Source of the DNA: Sphingobium sp. AS12
GTDB taxonomy: Bacteria > Pseudomonadota > Alphaproteobacteria > Sphingomonadales > Sphingomonadaceae
Length of the DNA: 64,000 nt
Reading direction: 5' to 3'
Assembly (NCBI RefSeq): GCF_019097845.1
Contig: NZ_JAHRGM010000011.1
Coordinates: 1 to 64,000 of the forward strand
Below are positions 17,748-27,478 of this stretch, piece by piece (the first letter of the stretch is position 1; each line of letters opens with the position of its first letter). The translations under genes and the position numbers were made by a program. Below the pieces are notes generated by a model. That model had not been told where the DNA came from and did no database searches. It saw only the letters and a list, made by a program, of their open reading frames with translations.

Positions 17748-18938
17748 ATGGCGACCCCCGTGAAAGTCCAAGCGCCCGACATCGCCGTCACGCTGAACGG
17801 CAATCATCTGCGCCTGATCGATGATGGCGCGACCCTGTTCGACGCGCTGGTGGCGCTGATCACCGGCGCGCGCACCTCGCTCAAACTCTATTATTATATC
17901 TTTACCGATGATGGCAGCGGCACGAAGATTCGCGACGCGCTGGTCGCGGCGCGGGCGCGCAACGTGGCCGTCACGCTGATGGTCGACGGCTTCGGATCGT
18001 CCCGCACCCCGGAAGCCTTCTTTGCGCCATTGGTGGAAGCGGGCGGGCATTTCGGCCGGTTCGGCACGCGCCGGTCGACCCGCTACCTGATCCGCAACCA
18101 CCAGAAGATGGCGATCGCCGATGACGCGCGGATGCTGATCGGCGGCTTCAATATCGAGGATGGCTATTTCGGCATCCCGCCGCAGGACAGTTGGGCCGAC
18201 CTTGGCCTGTGGATGGAAGGACCGCAGGTCGAGGCGATGAGCCGCTGGTATGGCCAGCTCTGGCGCTGGGTCGCGACGCGCAAGCAGCGTTTCCGCACGC
18301 TGCGCTACATGGTGCGCCACTGCCACCCCTCGCTCCACCATGATCCCGCCGATCCGTTCCGCTGGCTCATCGGCGGACCGACCCGGCGACTAAGCCCCTG
18401 GGCGCAAGTGGTGAAACATGATCTGGAACAGGCGCAGCGGGTCGATATGGTCGCGGCCTATTTCTCGCCCGGACGCGGAATGCTCAAGCGGATAGCCCGC
18501 GCGACAAGACGCAAGGGCGCGCGGATCATATTACCCGCCAAGTCGGACAATGGCGCGACAATCGCGGCAGCGCGGCTGCTCTACGGGCCGCTGCTCAAGC
18601 GGGGGGTGGAGATTGCCGAATATCAGCCCTGCAAGTTGCACATGAAGCTGATCGTCATCGACGATGCGGTGTTCATCGGATCAGCCAATTTCGACATGCG
18701 CAGCCTGTTCGTCAATTTAGAGATCATGCTGCGGGTGGACGATGCCGGGTTTGCCACGTCCGTGCGCGGCATGATCGACCGGATGGCGGCGGAGAGCCGC
18801 GTCGTGACGCTGGAAAGCCACCGCGCCACCCGCACCATATTGACGCTGGCCAAGCAGTGGATCAGCTATATGCTGGTCGGTGTGCTGGACTATACCGTAA
18901 CGCGGCGGCTCAATTTCCGCGATCCCGACGCTGATTAA
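17748..18938 (+). CDS. Phospholipase D family protein (cardiolipin synthase-like)
   Basis: Two HKD motifs are present: NHQKMAIADDARMLIGGFN at about residue 124 and LHMKLIVIDDAVFIGSANFD at about residue 295, each with H, K and D in register and the downstream G(G/S)xN. The 396-residue length and the two equal halves fit a bacterial cardiolipin synthase or related phosphatidyltransferase, though the usual N-terminal membrane hairpin is absent. The ATG at 17748 begins the recognisable protein. Confidence 0.88.
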   Translation: MATPVKVQAPDIAVTLNGNHLRLIDDGATLFDALVALITGARTSLKLYYYIFTDDGSGTKIRDALVAARARNVAVTLMVDGFGSSRTPEAFFAPLVEAGGHFGRFGTRRSTRYLIRNHQKMAIADDARMLIGGFNIEDGYFGIPPQDSWADLGLWMEGPQVEAMSRWYGQLWRWVATRKQRFRTLRYMVRHCHPSLHHDPADPFRWLIGGPTRRLSPWAQVVKHDLEQAQRVDMVAAYFSPGRGMLKRIARATRRKGARIILPAKSDNGATIAAARLLYGPLLKRGVEIAEYQPCKLHMKLIVIDDAVFIGSANFDMRSLFVNLEIMLRVDDAGFATSVRGMIDRMAAESRVVTLESHRATRTILTLAKQWISYMLVGVLDYTVTRRLNFRDPDAD

Positions 18939-18964
18939 AAGGGGGGAGGGTCAGCCCCTCCCCC
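18937..18964 (-). terminator. Terminator between convergent genes
   Basis: GGGGGAGGG (18942-18950) pairs with CCCTCCCCC (18956-18964) around a five-base loop. Read leftward it is followed by TTTT, so it best serves the leftward exported-protein gene, and it may act in both directions. Confidence 0.65.
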
Positions 18965-18970
18965 GCATCA

Positions 18971-19339
18971 TCAACGGCCGGTATCGCTCAGCACGCGGAC
19001 CTGCCCGACCGGATAGCCCTTCTCGGCCATTTCCTTGGCATAATCACCCCGCGCGTCGGCGAGTTCTGCGCGATATTCTTCCCATGCGTCGCGATTATCC
19101 TCCGCATCGGACGCGCCGCGCAGATCCTTGGTCAGTTCCTTGCGCGCTTCGGCAAGATCGGTCTGATAGTTGAACCAATAATCATTCTCGATCCCGGCAA
19201 TCGGCGCCTGATAGGTCAGCTGGTTTTCAACCTGCGCCAGTTGCTCCTCATAGCTGACCGGCCCTTCGCCCTGGGCGAGCGCGGCGGTGGACGTCAGGGT
19301 GAACAGGGCGGCAGCGGCCAGAAAGGACGAACGCGTCAT
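18971..19339 (-). CDS. Small exported protein of unknown function
   Basis: A 122-residue protein with a signal peptide (MTRSSFLAAAALFTLTSTA, cleavage near ALA-QG). The mature part is mostly helical and highly charged (LAEARKELTKDLRGASDAEDNRDAWEEYRAELADARGDYAKEMAE), ending GYPVGQVRVLSDTGR. Family not recognised. The ATG at 19339 is chosen because it begins the signal peptide. Confidence 0.65.
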   Translation of the reverse strand: MTRSSFLAAAALFTLTSTAALAQGEGPVSYEEQLAQVENQLTYQAPIAGIENDYWFNYQTDLAEARKELTKDLRGASDAEDNRDAWEEYRAELADARGDYAKEMAEKGYPVGQVRVLSDTGR

Positions 19340-19459
19340 GGGGTTTCTCCTCATTCCTCGTGAAACACGAAGGAGACAACGCTCCGACCCCGTCCTTTTT
19401 CGCCTGAATGAACTGACAGAATGGATGAAATGCGCCAGTGCAACGACGAATGGAGCCGC

Positions 19460-20026
19460 TCAACGCATGATCAGATAGAATCCCGCAGGCGATGAACCGC
19501 CATTTTCGATCACGATATCATAGCGTTCGGTAAAGACCGGCAGCCATGCGCAGTCCGCCTGCGGCCCGCCCACAGCCTTCGCGCACAGGGTCGCGCCGTC
19601 GGCCCCCTGCACGCGGATCGACAGGCCAGCGCCACCGGCCCCGCCCGCCGGTGCGATGGAAATCTGCGCCCGCTGCCCGGCCAGGAATAATTGCCGCATG
19701 GTGAAGCTGCCGCCCGCCACCAGCGAACCCCGCCTGTAGGCCGGACCCAGCGCCCGTCCGCGGAAGGCAAGCGTCGACCGGGTCACGCCGCGCGTCTGCG
19801 CCTCCTGCGTCCAGAGTGCGGCGAGATCATCCTGCCCCTCTGCCGGGGTCGCGCCCAGCGCCTTCAACACCTGCGCTGTGTCCATCAGCTGCGCGGCATT
19901 GCCCCCGGCCAGCGCTGCATCCCCCTCCATCAGCGTGCGCAGCACCGGATCGGCGGGCAGCATGTCGGCTGCTGGCGCGGCGGGCGTCGTGGCAAGCAGC
20001 AATGCGGGCAGCAACAGCCTAAACAT
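19460..20026 (-). CDS. Exported protein of unknown function, third gene of a two-component operon
   Basis: 188 residues with a signal peptide (MFRLLLPALLLATTPAAPAAD). The C-terminal half is beta-rich (LSIRVQGADGATLCAKAVGG, YDIVIENGGSSPAGFYLIMR), resembling a small carbohydrate-binding-like or pre-peptidase C-terminal-like domain, with two cysteines. Its ATG lies inside the end of the sensor kinase gene (8-base overlap) with GGAGGA upstream, so it is coupled to the kinase. It may be part of the signal sensed. Confidence 0.65.
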   Translation of the reverse strand: MFRLLLPALLLATTPAAPAADMLPADPVLRTLMEGDAALAGGNAAQLMDTAQVLKALGATPAEGQDDLAALWTQEAQTRGVTRSTLAFRGRALGPAYRRGSLVAGGSFTMRQLFLAGQRAQISIAPAGGAGGAGLSIRVQGADGATLCAKAVGGPQADCAWLPVFTERYDIVIENGGSSPAGFYLIMR

Positions 20027-21371
20027 CCTGATCCTCCAGCTGGACGACGAAGCGCGCACCGGGCGCTGCATCCTCCACATGCAGCGACAGTTCATGCCGC
20101 TGCGCAATCGCTCTGGCAAGCGCCAGTCCCAGCCCATGCCCGCCACCGGACCCGACATCGAGCCGGACATAGCGTTCGAAAATGCGCGCGCGGTCGGCAG
20201 CCGGGATGCCGGGGCCGTCGTCCTGCACCACGATGCGCGGGCCGGACGACAGCTCCAGCGCCACCGATCCGCCGCTCGGCACATATTTGAACGCATTGTC
20301 GAGCAGGTTGGACATCAGCCGCATCATCTGCATCGGGTCCGCGCGCAGCATCACCCCCGGCGCGATCCGGGCATGAAAGCCGATGCCCAGTTCCTCCGCG
20401 CTTGCGCCATAGAGGTCGGCCAGTGTCTCGGCGATGTCGCTCAGATCGACCTCCGCCAGTCCGCGCAGGTCACCGCGCAGCGCCTGTGTGCCCGCTATGT
20501 CGAGCAGCGAATCGAGCAGCCGCACGACCCCGCGAATCTCGCCGCGCGACTGGTCCAGCGTGCGCAGCAGCGCGGCATCCTGCGTCCCTTCCATCGCTTT
20601 CAATATGCGGGTGTCGAGATGCATCAGCGGGGTGCGGATTTCATGCGCGGTCTGGTCCGACACGGCGCGCTGCGCCTCGATCAGCCGTTCGACCTGGTCC
20701 AGCATCGCATTGGTGTTGCCCGCCAGTTCGGCCAGTTCGTCGCTGGTCCCCGCCCCCGGCGCGCGCGCCGCGATCCGCCCGGCGCGGACGGCGGCGAAGG
20801 TCGCATTGACCGCCTCCACCCGCGCGCGCAGGCGACGGGCCGCAAAATGGCCCGCCGTCAGGCTGAGCAGCGCGATCAGCGCCCCCGCCACGGCAAAGGC
20901 GACCGCCAACCGCGCCAGCAGTGCCTCCCCGCGCACATTGCTGCGCCCGACGAGCAATTGTGCCGCCGGGCCAAGCCGGGTCGCGCGCGCGAACATGCGT
21001 TGCCCGTCGGGCAGCGTGACGAAGCGCGCTTCGGACACGCGCGAGGATAATTTTGGCCAGCGCTCCAGATTGCCTGCGATGCGGCGGCCCTGCGCGTCGG
21101 CCAGCAGATACCAGCCCTGCTCGCCATCCTCCCGCTCGACCGCCAGTCGGTCTGCGATGCGCGCCCGCAACTCCGCGTCGCCGCCGCTCACATAAATATC
21201 CGCAAGGCCAGCCAGATCGGTATCGACCTCCCGCGCCAGCATCGCCCGGCCATCATCGGCGACGATCTTTTCGACGACCAGGAACAGCGCCAGCGTGGAC
21301 AACAAGCTGACCAGCAGCGCCGATAAAGTCACCCGGCCGAATACCGAATGGAACAGGTTGATCCTATCCAA
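20019..21371 (-). CDS. Sensor histidine kinase
   Basis: A 450-residue kinase with two membrane segments (about residues 13-33 and 158-178) flanking a periplasmic sensor, a HAMP linker (RLRARVEAVNATFAAVRAGR), the phosphoacceptor helix QTAHEIRTPLMHLDTRI, and an ATP-binding domain with an N box (NLLDNAFKYVPSGG), VQDDGPGIP and GLGLALARAIAQRH. It is the second gene of the leftward operon after the OmpR-type regulator (8-base overlap) and should phosphorylate it. The signal is unknown. Confidence 0.92.
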   Translation of the reverse strand: MDRINLFHSVFGRVTLSALLVSLLSTLALFLVVEKIVADDGRAMLAREVDTDLAGLADIYVSGGDAELRARIADRLAVEREDGEQGWYLLADAQGRRIAGNLERWPKLSSRVSEARFVTLPDGQRMFARATRLGPAAQLLVGRSNVRGEALLARLAVAFAVAGALIALLSLTAGHFAARRLRARVEAVNATFAAVRAGRIAARAPGAGTSDELAELAGNTNAMLDQVERLIEAQRAVSDQTAHEIRTPLMHLDTRILKAMEGTQDAALLRTLDQSRGEIRGVVRLLDSLLDIAGTQALRGDLRGLAEVDLSDIAETLADLYGASAEELGIGFHARIAPGVMLRADPMQMMRLMSNLLDNAFKYVPSGGSVALELSSGPRIVVQDDGPGIPAADRARIFERYVRLDVGSGGGHGLGLALARAIAQRHELSLHVEDAAPGARFVVQLEDQDV

Positions 21372-22092
21372 CGGCCGATCCGCTGGCCGGTCCTGCCCCC
21401 GCCGCGATCAGCCGGTATCCGGTGCCCCACACGGTTTCCAGCACCGGGCCGTCAAACCCTTCCTCCAGCTTGCGACGCAAGCGGCCGACATTGACGTCGA
21501 CGACATTGGTCTGCGGATCGAAATTCAGCTTCCACACATGGCGCAGCAGCATTTCGCGCGTCACCACCTCGCCCGCATGGTCCATCAGATAGCGGAACAG
21601 CTCAAATTCCTTGGGCGACAGTGCCAGATGCCGCCCCTGGCGATAGGCGGTGCGCGCCTTGGCATGACATTCCAGATCGCCAAACAGCAGCACTGGATCA
21701 TGATTGCGGCGGCTGGCGCGTCGCCACAGCGCGCGGACGCGGGCGACCAGTTCGTCCGGGTCGAACGGCTTGGCCAGATAATCGTCGACCCCGCTTTCCA
21801 GCCCCTCGACCCGATGTTCGCTACGCCCCAGCGCCGACAGCATCAGCACCGGCGCGCCCACGCCCGCGCCGCGCAACCGGGTTACGATGTCGATGCCCGA
21901 ATAATGCGGCAGCATCCGGTCCAGGATCAGCACGTCATGCCCGCCGCTGCCCGCGCGCGTCAGCCCGGACGCGCCATCCTCGGCCTGCTCCACGGTCATG
22001 CCCGCACCGGTCAGGATCGCGGCGATATTGGCGCGCGCGGCGGCGTCATCCTCCACCAGCAGCACGGAAATCTGGTCAGTCTGCCCCATCAT
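21364..22092 (-). CDS. OmpR-family response regulator
   Basis: An N-terminal receiver domain (SVLLVEDDAAARANIAAIL, phosphoacceptor in DVLILDRMLPHYSG, conserved K in DDYLAKPFDPDEL) and a C-terminal winged helix (LSPKEFELFRYLMDHAGEVVTREMLLRHVW, NVVDVNVGRLRRKLEE, VWGTGYRLI). The sequence starts MMGQTDQ, so the start is ATG 22092 or 22089. It is first in an operon with its kinase and a small exported protein. Confidence 0.93.
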   Translation of the reverse strand: MMGQTDQISVLLVEDDAAARANIAAILTGAGMTVEQAEDGASGLTRAGSGGHDVLILDRMLPHYSGIDIVTRLRGAGVGAPVLMLSALGRSEHRVEGLESGVDDYLAKPFDPDELVARVRALWRRASRRNHDPVLLFGDLECHAKARTAYRQGRHLALSPKEFELFRYLMDHAGEVVTREMLLRHVWKLNFDPQTNVVDVNVGRLRRKLEEGFDGPVLETVWGTGYRLIAAGAGPASGSAVG

Positions 22093-22160
22093 GCCCCCCG
22101 CTACACGAATGGAGGGAAAGGCCGCCAGTGACAATATCTGTTAGGGGCGCGCTCCGCCGT

Positions 22161-22991
22161 TCAGATTTTCAGGGCGTTGCGGAACATGACGAAAGCGATG
22201 ACGACCAGATAGACGCCAAAGATTTTCTTGAGCGGCTTGGCGGGCAATGCGTGGGCGACAGCGACGCCCAACGGCGCGGTCAGCACCGACATGGATGCGA
22301 TCGCCAGCGTCGCCGGCACGTTGACATAGCCGAGCGACCCCCAGGGCAGACCGCTCTCCTTCAGGCCGATGAGCGCAAAGCCGATCGCGCTGGGAATGGC
22401 GATCAGCGTGCCGACCCCGGACGCGGTGGCGATGGCGCGGTGAATCGAACGACCGCACAACGTCATCACCATGATCGCAATCGTCCCGCCGCCAATCCCC
22501 AGCAATGCGGAGAATGTCCCCAGCCCCCCGGCAATCCCGACCCGCGCGATCCCCGACGGCATGTCCTGGCTGATCACCTTGTCGCCGACCTTGGGCAGCA
22601 GGAAATTGAGCGACATCAGAAACACGCCACCGGCAAAGATCATGGTCAGGATGCGCCCGTCGACATGGCCCGCCAGCAACACGCCGATCCCATCGCCCAG
22701 GATGATCCACGGCGCCCAGGTCTTGAGTATCTCAAACTCCACCGCGCCGCGCTTGGCATGGGCCAGCAGCGAACGGATCGAGGTGACAATGATCGTCGCC
22801 GCCGACGTGCCGATCGCGACATGGGCGATGGCATCATGCGTGCCGCCCAGCAACGGCAGCACGACGAACAGGGCTGGCACGACGACAAAGCCGCCGCCAA
22901 TGCCAAAGATGCCGGCTGCGAAGCCCGCGAACAGCCCTGCCGCCAACATCGAAACCAGCGGCACCAGCCAGGTCATGACTTCGCCGTGCAT
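22161..22991 (-). CDS. TauE/SafE family (sulfite exporter) membrane protein
   Basis: About 276 residues with eight hydrophobic segments and the paired family motifs near the start of each half: LFAGFAAGIFGIGGGFVVVPAL and GTFSALLGIGGGTIAIMVMTLCG. The family exports sulfite or organosulfonates, or takes part in related anion transport; the substrate here is not evident. ATG 22991 is preceded by GGGAG; ATG 22976 is an alternative. Confidence 0.88.
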   Translation of the reverse strand: MHGEVMTWLVPLVSMLAAGLFAGFAAGIFGIGGGFVVVPALFVVLPLLGGTHDAIAHVAIGTSAATIIVTSIRSLLAHAKRGAVEFEILKTWAPWIILGDGIGVLLAGHVDGRILTMIFAGGVFLMSLNFLLPKVGDKVISQDMPSGIARVGIAGGLGTFSALLGIGGGTIAIMVMTLCGRSIHRAIATASGVGTLIAIPSAIGFALIGLKESGLPWGSLGYVNVPATLAIASMSVLTAPLGVAVAHALPAKPLKKIFGVYLVVIAFVMFRNALKI

Positions 22992-23221
22992 CACCGCGCT
23001 CCCTGTTCCCATGCCTGACCCATGGCCAAGCTGTTGCGAACGCCCTTGCAGGTCAAGGGGGCGAATGACGGGGAATCGATCATCACGGGAAACCATGCCT
23101 CTCTTCGGCGAAACCGGACAAGGAACACGGATAGGCTGTCCCTTGTCTGGCTAGACGAACAGGCGCGGCTAACCCGCAACAGCCATGGACAAAAGTTGAC
23201 AGAAGCGCATTGCATCCATGA

Positions 23222-24337
23222 TCAAGCCACTGCCCCCGCCGCCTCCACATAGTCCAGTCCCAGTGCCTCTGCGACCGCGCGATAGGTCACTTTGCCGTCC
23301 CACACATTCAGCCCCGCCAGCAAATGCGGGTCGGTCCGCAACGCCTCCTTCCAGCCCAGATCGGCGATCCGCAGCGCATGGGGCAGCGTGACATTGTTGA
23401 GCGCGTAGGTGCTGGTGCGCGCCACCGCGCCCGGCATATTGGCGACGCAATAATGAACGATGCCATCGACGATATAGGTCGGGTCGGCATGGGTGGTGGC
23501 ATGGCTGGTCTCGAAACAGCCGCCCTGGTCGATCGCGACATCGACCAGCACCGCGCCTTTCTTCATCGTCCCCAGCATGGCTGCACTGACCAGCTTGGGC
23601 GCGGCCGCGCCGGGGATCAGCACCGCGCCGATCACCAGATCGGCGTCCGCGACACATTCGGCGAGGTTCGCGCGGTTGGAAAAGCGCGTCTTGGCCCGTG
23701 CCTCGAAATACATGCCCAGCCGTTCCAGCACTTCCGGGCTGCGATCGAGGATGGTGACGTCCGCGCCCAGCCCCGCCGCCATCTGCGCCGCGTTGAAGCC
23801 GACCACCCCGCCCCCGATCACCGCGACCTTGGCGGGCAACACGCCTGGCACGCCGCCCAACAGCACGCCGCGCCCGCCATGCGCCTTTTCCAGCGCGGTC
23901 GCCCCGGCCTGTATCGCCATGCGGCCCGCGACCTGGCTCATGGGCTTGAGCAAGGGCAGGCCGCCATGATCGTCCGTCACCGTTTCATAGGCGATGCAGA
24001 TGGCCCGGCTGGCGATCAGGTCGCGGGTCTGGTCGGGATCGGGGGCCAGATGCAGATAGGTATAGAGGATCTGTCCGGCCCGCAGCATGGCCCGCTCATC
24101 GGCCTGTGGTTCCTTGACCTTGACGATCATCTCGGCGCTGCCGAACACCGCCGCCGCAGTCGCGACGATCCGCGCGCCCGCTTTCTCGTACAGCGCGTCA
24201 TGCGCCCCAATCCCCTCGCCCGCGCCCGTCTCCACCAGCACATCATGGCCATGCGCGGTCAGTTCATGGACGCTTTCGGGGGTCAGGCCGACGCGATATT
24301 CGTGATTCTTGATTTCCTTGACGGTGCCGACGATCAT
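23222..24337 (-). CDS. ald: Alanine dehydrogenase
   Basis: 371 residues, full length for the family. N-terminal catalytic region: [20 protein letters not shown], then MIVKVKEPQ with the catalytic lysine and YTYLHLAPD with the catalytic histidine. Then comes an NAD-binding domain with [28 protein letters not shown]. It interconverts L-alanine with pyruvate and ammonia using NAD. Single-gene unit in the leftward direction. Confidence 0.96.
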   Translation of the reverse strand: MIVGTVKEIKNHEYRVGLTPESVHELTAHGHDVLVETGAGEGIGAHDALYEKAGARIVATAAAVFGSAEMIVKVKEPQADERAMLRAGQILYTYLHLAPDPDQTRDLIASRAICIAYETVTDDHGGLPLLKPMSQVAGRMAIQAGATALEKAHGGRGVLLGGVPGVLPAKVAVIGGGVVGFNAAQMAAGLGADVTILDRSPEVLERLGMYFEARAKTRFSNRANLAECVADADLVIGAVLIPGAAAPKLVSAAMLGTMKKGAVLVDVAIDQGGCFETSHATTHADPTYIVDGIVHYCVANMPGAVARTSTYALNNVTLPHALRIADLGWKEALRTDPHLLAGLNVWDGKVTYRAVAEALGLDYVEAAGAVA

Positions 24338-24395
24338 CCGCTCTCTCCCGCTATCCTGTTGCGGCTATAGCGCGGATCGACAGACGAATGTTCCG

Positions 24396-25286
24396 TTATG
24401 GCGCCGCCCTGACGGGCACCGGCGCATTGCACAGATCGACCCCGCCAGCGGGCCGGTCGTAAAAATCATCCTTCCGGTTGGCGCGCAGGTGCAGATAGGT
24501 GGCAAAGCTGGGCGATGCGACATCCATCGCCTGAAAATGCGGCCGTTCGGCGTCGGGCAAGTCGCTTGCCAGCCGCACCGACAGGATCGGCACTTTCTTC
24601 TCGTCCGCCGTGTAGAAACCCAGCTCGCCCGACCCGCGCGGCAGGCTGGACAGATGCGCCATCCCCTCGACCACCCGGCCGACCACCGCGATATTGCGGT
24701 CCAGCTGGCGCGGTGCCTGTCCGTTCACCGCATATAGTTCCGCCCCCGTCCCCGCGTCGGGCGAGACATTGCGCCCTACGCCTACAAAGCCGTAGCAATG
24801 CGGCAGCCACGCCCCGTCGCCGTCCATCGCCATCGGCCAGCCATCGACATAGCCGGTCTTGGGCGCATAGGCGTCCGCCGAGGGCGAGGGCGTGATTGCC
24901 AGCCGCACATTGGCGATCGATCGGACATAATCCGCGGAACTGGTCGGCGACAGGCCGGGCGGCAGCGGCTTTTTCTCGGTCACATCGCCCCATTGCACGA
25001 CATAATTATCCTGCACCCGGTTGATGCTGGTCCCGTCCCACCAATGCGCCCTGGCCAGCGCGCGGATATTGGCGACATGGCGCGGCGCAAAGCCGGGGGC
25101 GACCTGGATCACCACCCGCTTGCCTCCCTCGATCGTCATCACCAGCAGATCCTCCGCCGCGATCGCGCGCCAGGCGCTGGCCGGGGCTGCGGCCACGACG
25201 GCAGCGGGCGTTGCCGGCGGATCAGCGGCGATGGCGGCAGAAGCGGGGGCAAAAGCGAGCAGCGCGGGCGCGAAAAAACGGATCAT
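24396..25286 (-). CDS. Exported cyclophilin-type peptidyl-prolyl isomerase
   Basis: A signal peptide (MIRFFAPALLAFAPASAAIAAD) precedes a cyclophilin domain of about 250 residues: RVIQ-containing strand (GGKRVVIQVAPGFAPRHVANI), WDGTSINRVQDNYVVQWGD, and a later AVNGQAPRQLDRNIAVVGRVVEGMAHL. The insertions make it longer than cytosolic PpiB. It should assist proline isomerisation during periplasmic folding. The start is placed at the signal peptide. The upstream region overlaps nothing but the antisense end of the neighbouring recombinase gene. Confidence 0.88.
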   Translation of the reverse strand: MIRFFAPALLAFAPASAAIAADPPATPAAVVAAAPASAWRAIAAEDLLVMTIEGGKRVVIQVAPGFAPRHVANIRALARAHWWDGTSINRVQDNYVVQWGDVTEKKPLPPGLSPTSSADYVRSIANVRLAITPSPSADAYAPKTGYVDGWPMAMDGDGAWLPHCYGFVGVGRNVSPDAGTGAELYAVNGQAPRQLDRNIAVVGRVVEGMAHLSSLPRGSGELGFYTADEKKVPILSVRLASDLPDAERPHFQAMDVASPSFATYLHLRANRKDDFYDRPAGGVDLCNAPVPVRAAP

Positions 25287-25333
25287 GCGCCGATCAGAGC
25301 GCCACCGCACAGGAAAGTAAAGCATCCCCTTGC

Positions 25334-26986
25334 CTAGCCGCCTTCGCCGCGATAGGGAGCGCGACTTCCAGTGCAATGCGGAGCGGTGGCCGAGTGGTCG
25401 AAGGCGCTCGCCTGGAAAGTGAGTATACGCCAAAAGCGTATCCAGGGTTCGAATCCCTGCCGCTCCGCCATCACCTTATCTCGACCGGAAAACTCCTCTA
25501 ACGCCTTGAACGGCAAGGATATTTTCGGGGTTTGGAAACCCGTTTCCGGGTCAAAAACGAGCTGTCCCGCAAAGGCCAGACTCAGCACGATCCGCTTGTC
25601 GGTCAAATCACCATTATTCCACAATTCCAATGGGTTAGACAGAAACCGGATAGGGGTTTGTAAAGTTTCATCATAATCCGGCAGAGCGGTGCCGCACCGG
25701 GCGATTTTCTCAGCCAGCACCAGCTTCTGGCGTTCAAGTTCATCCACCTTGCGCTCATACGCGCCGATGACGGTCGCGTTCTGGGTCGCAACGATACGCT
25801 CGACAAGCTGGCCAATCTGGTGATCGATGGCGGTTTTCTCCGCCTCTATCGTCGCAGCCTGCTCTTTCACGGAGCGGGCGCGGTCATCCCAGACCTTGCG
25901 GAAGATCATCGACACGAGGCTGACCAGTTCCGTCCGAGGGGTCAGGGACCGCAGCAGATCGGTGAAAGCCTCTTCGATCATCGCCCGCCTGATCGACTTG
26001 CCGCTGCGTTCACAGCCGCGTTGACGGCATAGATAATACGCAAACTGCCCGCCATGCCGCCCACGCGCGAAGCTGGCCGTCATAGGGTGGCTGCAACAAG
26101 AGCAGGCGACATGACCGCGCAGCGGAAACTCTGCGTTGAGATCAGCGCGATTGGCCGTGCGGGCATTGCCTTTCAGCAGTTCCTGATTGCGCTCGAATGT
26201 CTCCAGCGAGATCAACGCTTCGTGATGGGCTTTGCGGAACGATACATCCCATACCTTGCTTTCAAGGTATCCGGCATAGACCGGCTGGGTAAGGATGCGG
26301 TTGGCCTGTTCGTTCGTCAGGACGCCATGCCGGGTGACGGGGAAACCCGCATGGGATTCCCAGAAGCGTTTGACCTCGGCTTGTGAATTGAACCGCCCGG
26401 AAGCGAAACCCTCCAGCCCTTCGCGAATGTACGAGGCGACTGGCTCGTCAGGCACGAGGATACTGCCGCCCCCGGACGCCTTCTGATAGCGGTAGCCGAT
26501 TGGGGCGAAGAACACCCAATAGCCGCCCAGCATCCGCGCCCGCATCCGGTTTTTGGCCTGCTCGCCATTCTTCTGGCGCTGGTGCTGCGCCACCGAGGCC
26601 AGCAGATGTTCGACCAGAACGGAATCGGAGTCTTCGCCGAACACGAGGGACGGGCTTTCAAGCGTCCCGCCCGCCTTGGCGATTTCAACGCGCAGCTTCT
26701 TATGCGCGTCCACATCGCGGGCAAGGCGGGAAATGTCGTCAATTATGACGACTGGGGCATCCTTTCGATTGGCCCGCACATAAGCCAGCATGTCTTTCAT
26801 GCCGGGGCGCGTGAACAGTCCGCCGGTCTTCTTGTCGGTGAACACCGCCGCGATGTCATAGTTGCGGAACCCGGCATACTCACGGCAGCGGGTTTCCTGA
26901 CTATTGAGACCATTGCCTTCCCGGTCTTGCTTCGGGTGGCTGACACGACAGTAAATTACCGCCTTCTTTGAGGTTTTTTCAATCAT
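25334..26986 (-). CDS. Large serine recombinase (site-specific integrase)
   Basis: A resolvase-type catalytic domain with YCRVSHPKQ (nucleophile Ser16) and the conserved arginine region DDISRLARDVDAHKKLR is followed by a recombinase domain, a zinc ribbon (CSCCSHPM...CRQRGC at about residues 290-325) and a coiled-coil tail (VKEQAATIEAEKTAIDHQIGQLVERI). It should integrate and excise the island. The last ~45 codons are the antisense of tRNA-Ser and its 5' flank (GFEPWIRF...FDHSATAP), so the native C terminus is probably different in the excised circle. It overlaps the upstream small gene by 4 bases. Confidence 0.92.
   Translation of the reverse strand: MIEKTSKKAVIYCRVSHPKQDREGNGLNSQETRCREYAGFRNYDIAAVFTDKKTGGLFTRPGMKDMLAYVRANRKDAPVVIIDDISRLARDVDAHKKLRVEIAKAGGTLESPSLVFGEDSDSVLVEHLLASVAQHQRQKNGEQAKNRMRARMLGGYWVFFAPIGYRYQKASGGGSILVPDEPVASYIREGLEGFASGRFNSQAEVKRFWESHAGFPVTRHGVLTNEQANRILTQPVYAGYLESKVWDVSFRKAHHEALISLETFERNQELLKGNARTANRADLNAEFPLRGHVACSCCSHPMTASFARGRHGGQFAYYLCRQRGCERSGKSIRRAMIEEAFTDLLRSLTPRTELVSLVSMIFRKVWDDRARSVKEQAATIEAEKTAIDHQIGQLVERIVATQNATVIGAYERKVDELERQKLVLAEKIARCGTALPDYDETLQTPIRFLSNPLELWNNGDLTDKRIVLSLAFAGQLVFDPETGFQTPKISLPFKALEEFSGRDKVMAERQGFEPWIRFWRILTFQASAFDHSATAPHCTGSRAPYRGEGG
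25380..25470 (+). tRNA. tRNA-Ser (anticodon GGA)
   Basis: The acceptor stem GGAGCGG pairs with CCGCTCC, followed by discriminator G and encoded CCA. The anticodon arm CTCGC-CTGGAAA-GTGAG gives anticodon GGA. A long variable arm (GTATACGCCAAAAGCGTATCC region) is typical of serine tRNA, and the T arm has GGTTCGAATCC. Its 3' end is the left boundary of the island. Confidence 0.97.
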
Positions 26987-27282
26987 GGCAAATCATGCCC
27001 TATGTATTTCTGAGTATTGATCGCGCCCTCTATTTCGAGGGAAACAGCCTCCCCTTGGGGATCGGAGGCGATCTTAGCATGGCCTGACCTGCCGGAAAAG
27101 CACGGATTTGCACGGTCTTTCAAGGAAAGCTGTGCCGAATGAATACCGAATGCTTGATCCACGAAGGAGCAGACTATATTGAACACAATCCTGATCACGT
27201 CGTCTTTCAGATCATCAGGCACATCAATGCTGTCAACGCACTGACGATACTGTTCCATATCTTGTGTCGAAATAAGCGACAC
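26983..27282 (-). CDS. Hypothetical protein coupled to the recombinase
   Basis: A 99-residue acidic protein starting from GTG (MSLISTQDMEQYRQCVDSIDVPDDLKDDVIRIVFNIV) with AGAGGGA upstream. It overlaps the recombinase start by 4 bases, so the two are translated together. It has no recognised domain. By position it could be a recombination directionality or accessory factor, but nothing in the sequence shows it. Confidence 0.6.
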   Translation of the reverse strand: MSLISTQDMEQYRQCVDSIDVPDDLKDDVIRIVFNIVCSFVDQAFGIHSAQLSLKDRANPCFSGRSGHAKIASDPQGEAVSLEIEGAINTQKYIGHDLP

Positions 27283-27362
27283 GGCATATCCCTCTGCTGC
27301 AATAGCAGCGCCCCTGTATTGGGGCGCGGGGACATCAATTAAGCCGTATCCATCTCATCTCT

Positions 27363-27383
27363 GGGAGAAACGCCTTTTCTCCC
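27363..27383 (-). terminator. Stem-loop downstream of the coupling-protein gene, in a larger inverted repeat
   Basis: GGGAGAAA pairs perfectly with TTTCTCCC around five bases. It lies inside a wider imperfect repeat (ATTGGGGCGCGGG at about 27318 against CCCGCGCCCAAT at about 27381). The gap 27283-27478 holds nothing else I can support. It could be the terminator of the coupling-protein transcript or a leader structure before the recombinase operon. There is no clear T run. Confidence 0.4.
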
Positions 27384-27478
27384 GCGCCCAATCTTCCACG
27401 ACGCTTCACGTCATTCAGGAAGACCTACCACCATTATACAATTTCCAGTTGAGAGATTGCAAATATTGCAATCTATTC

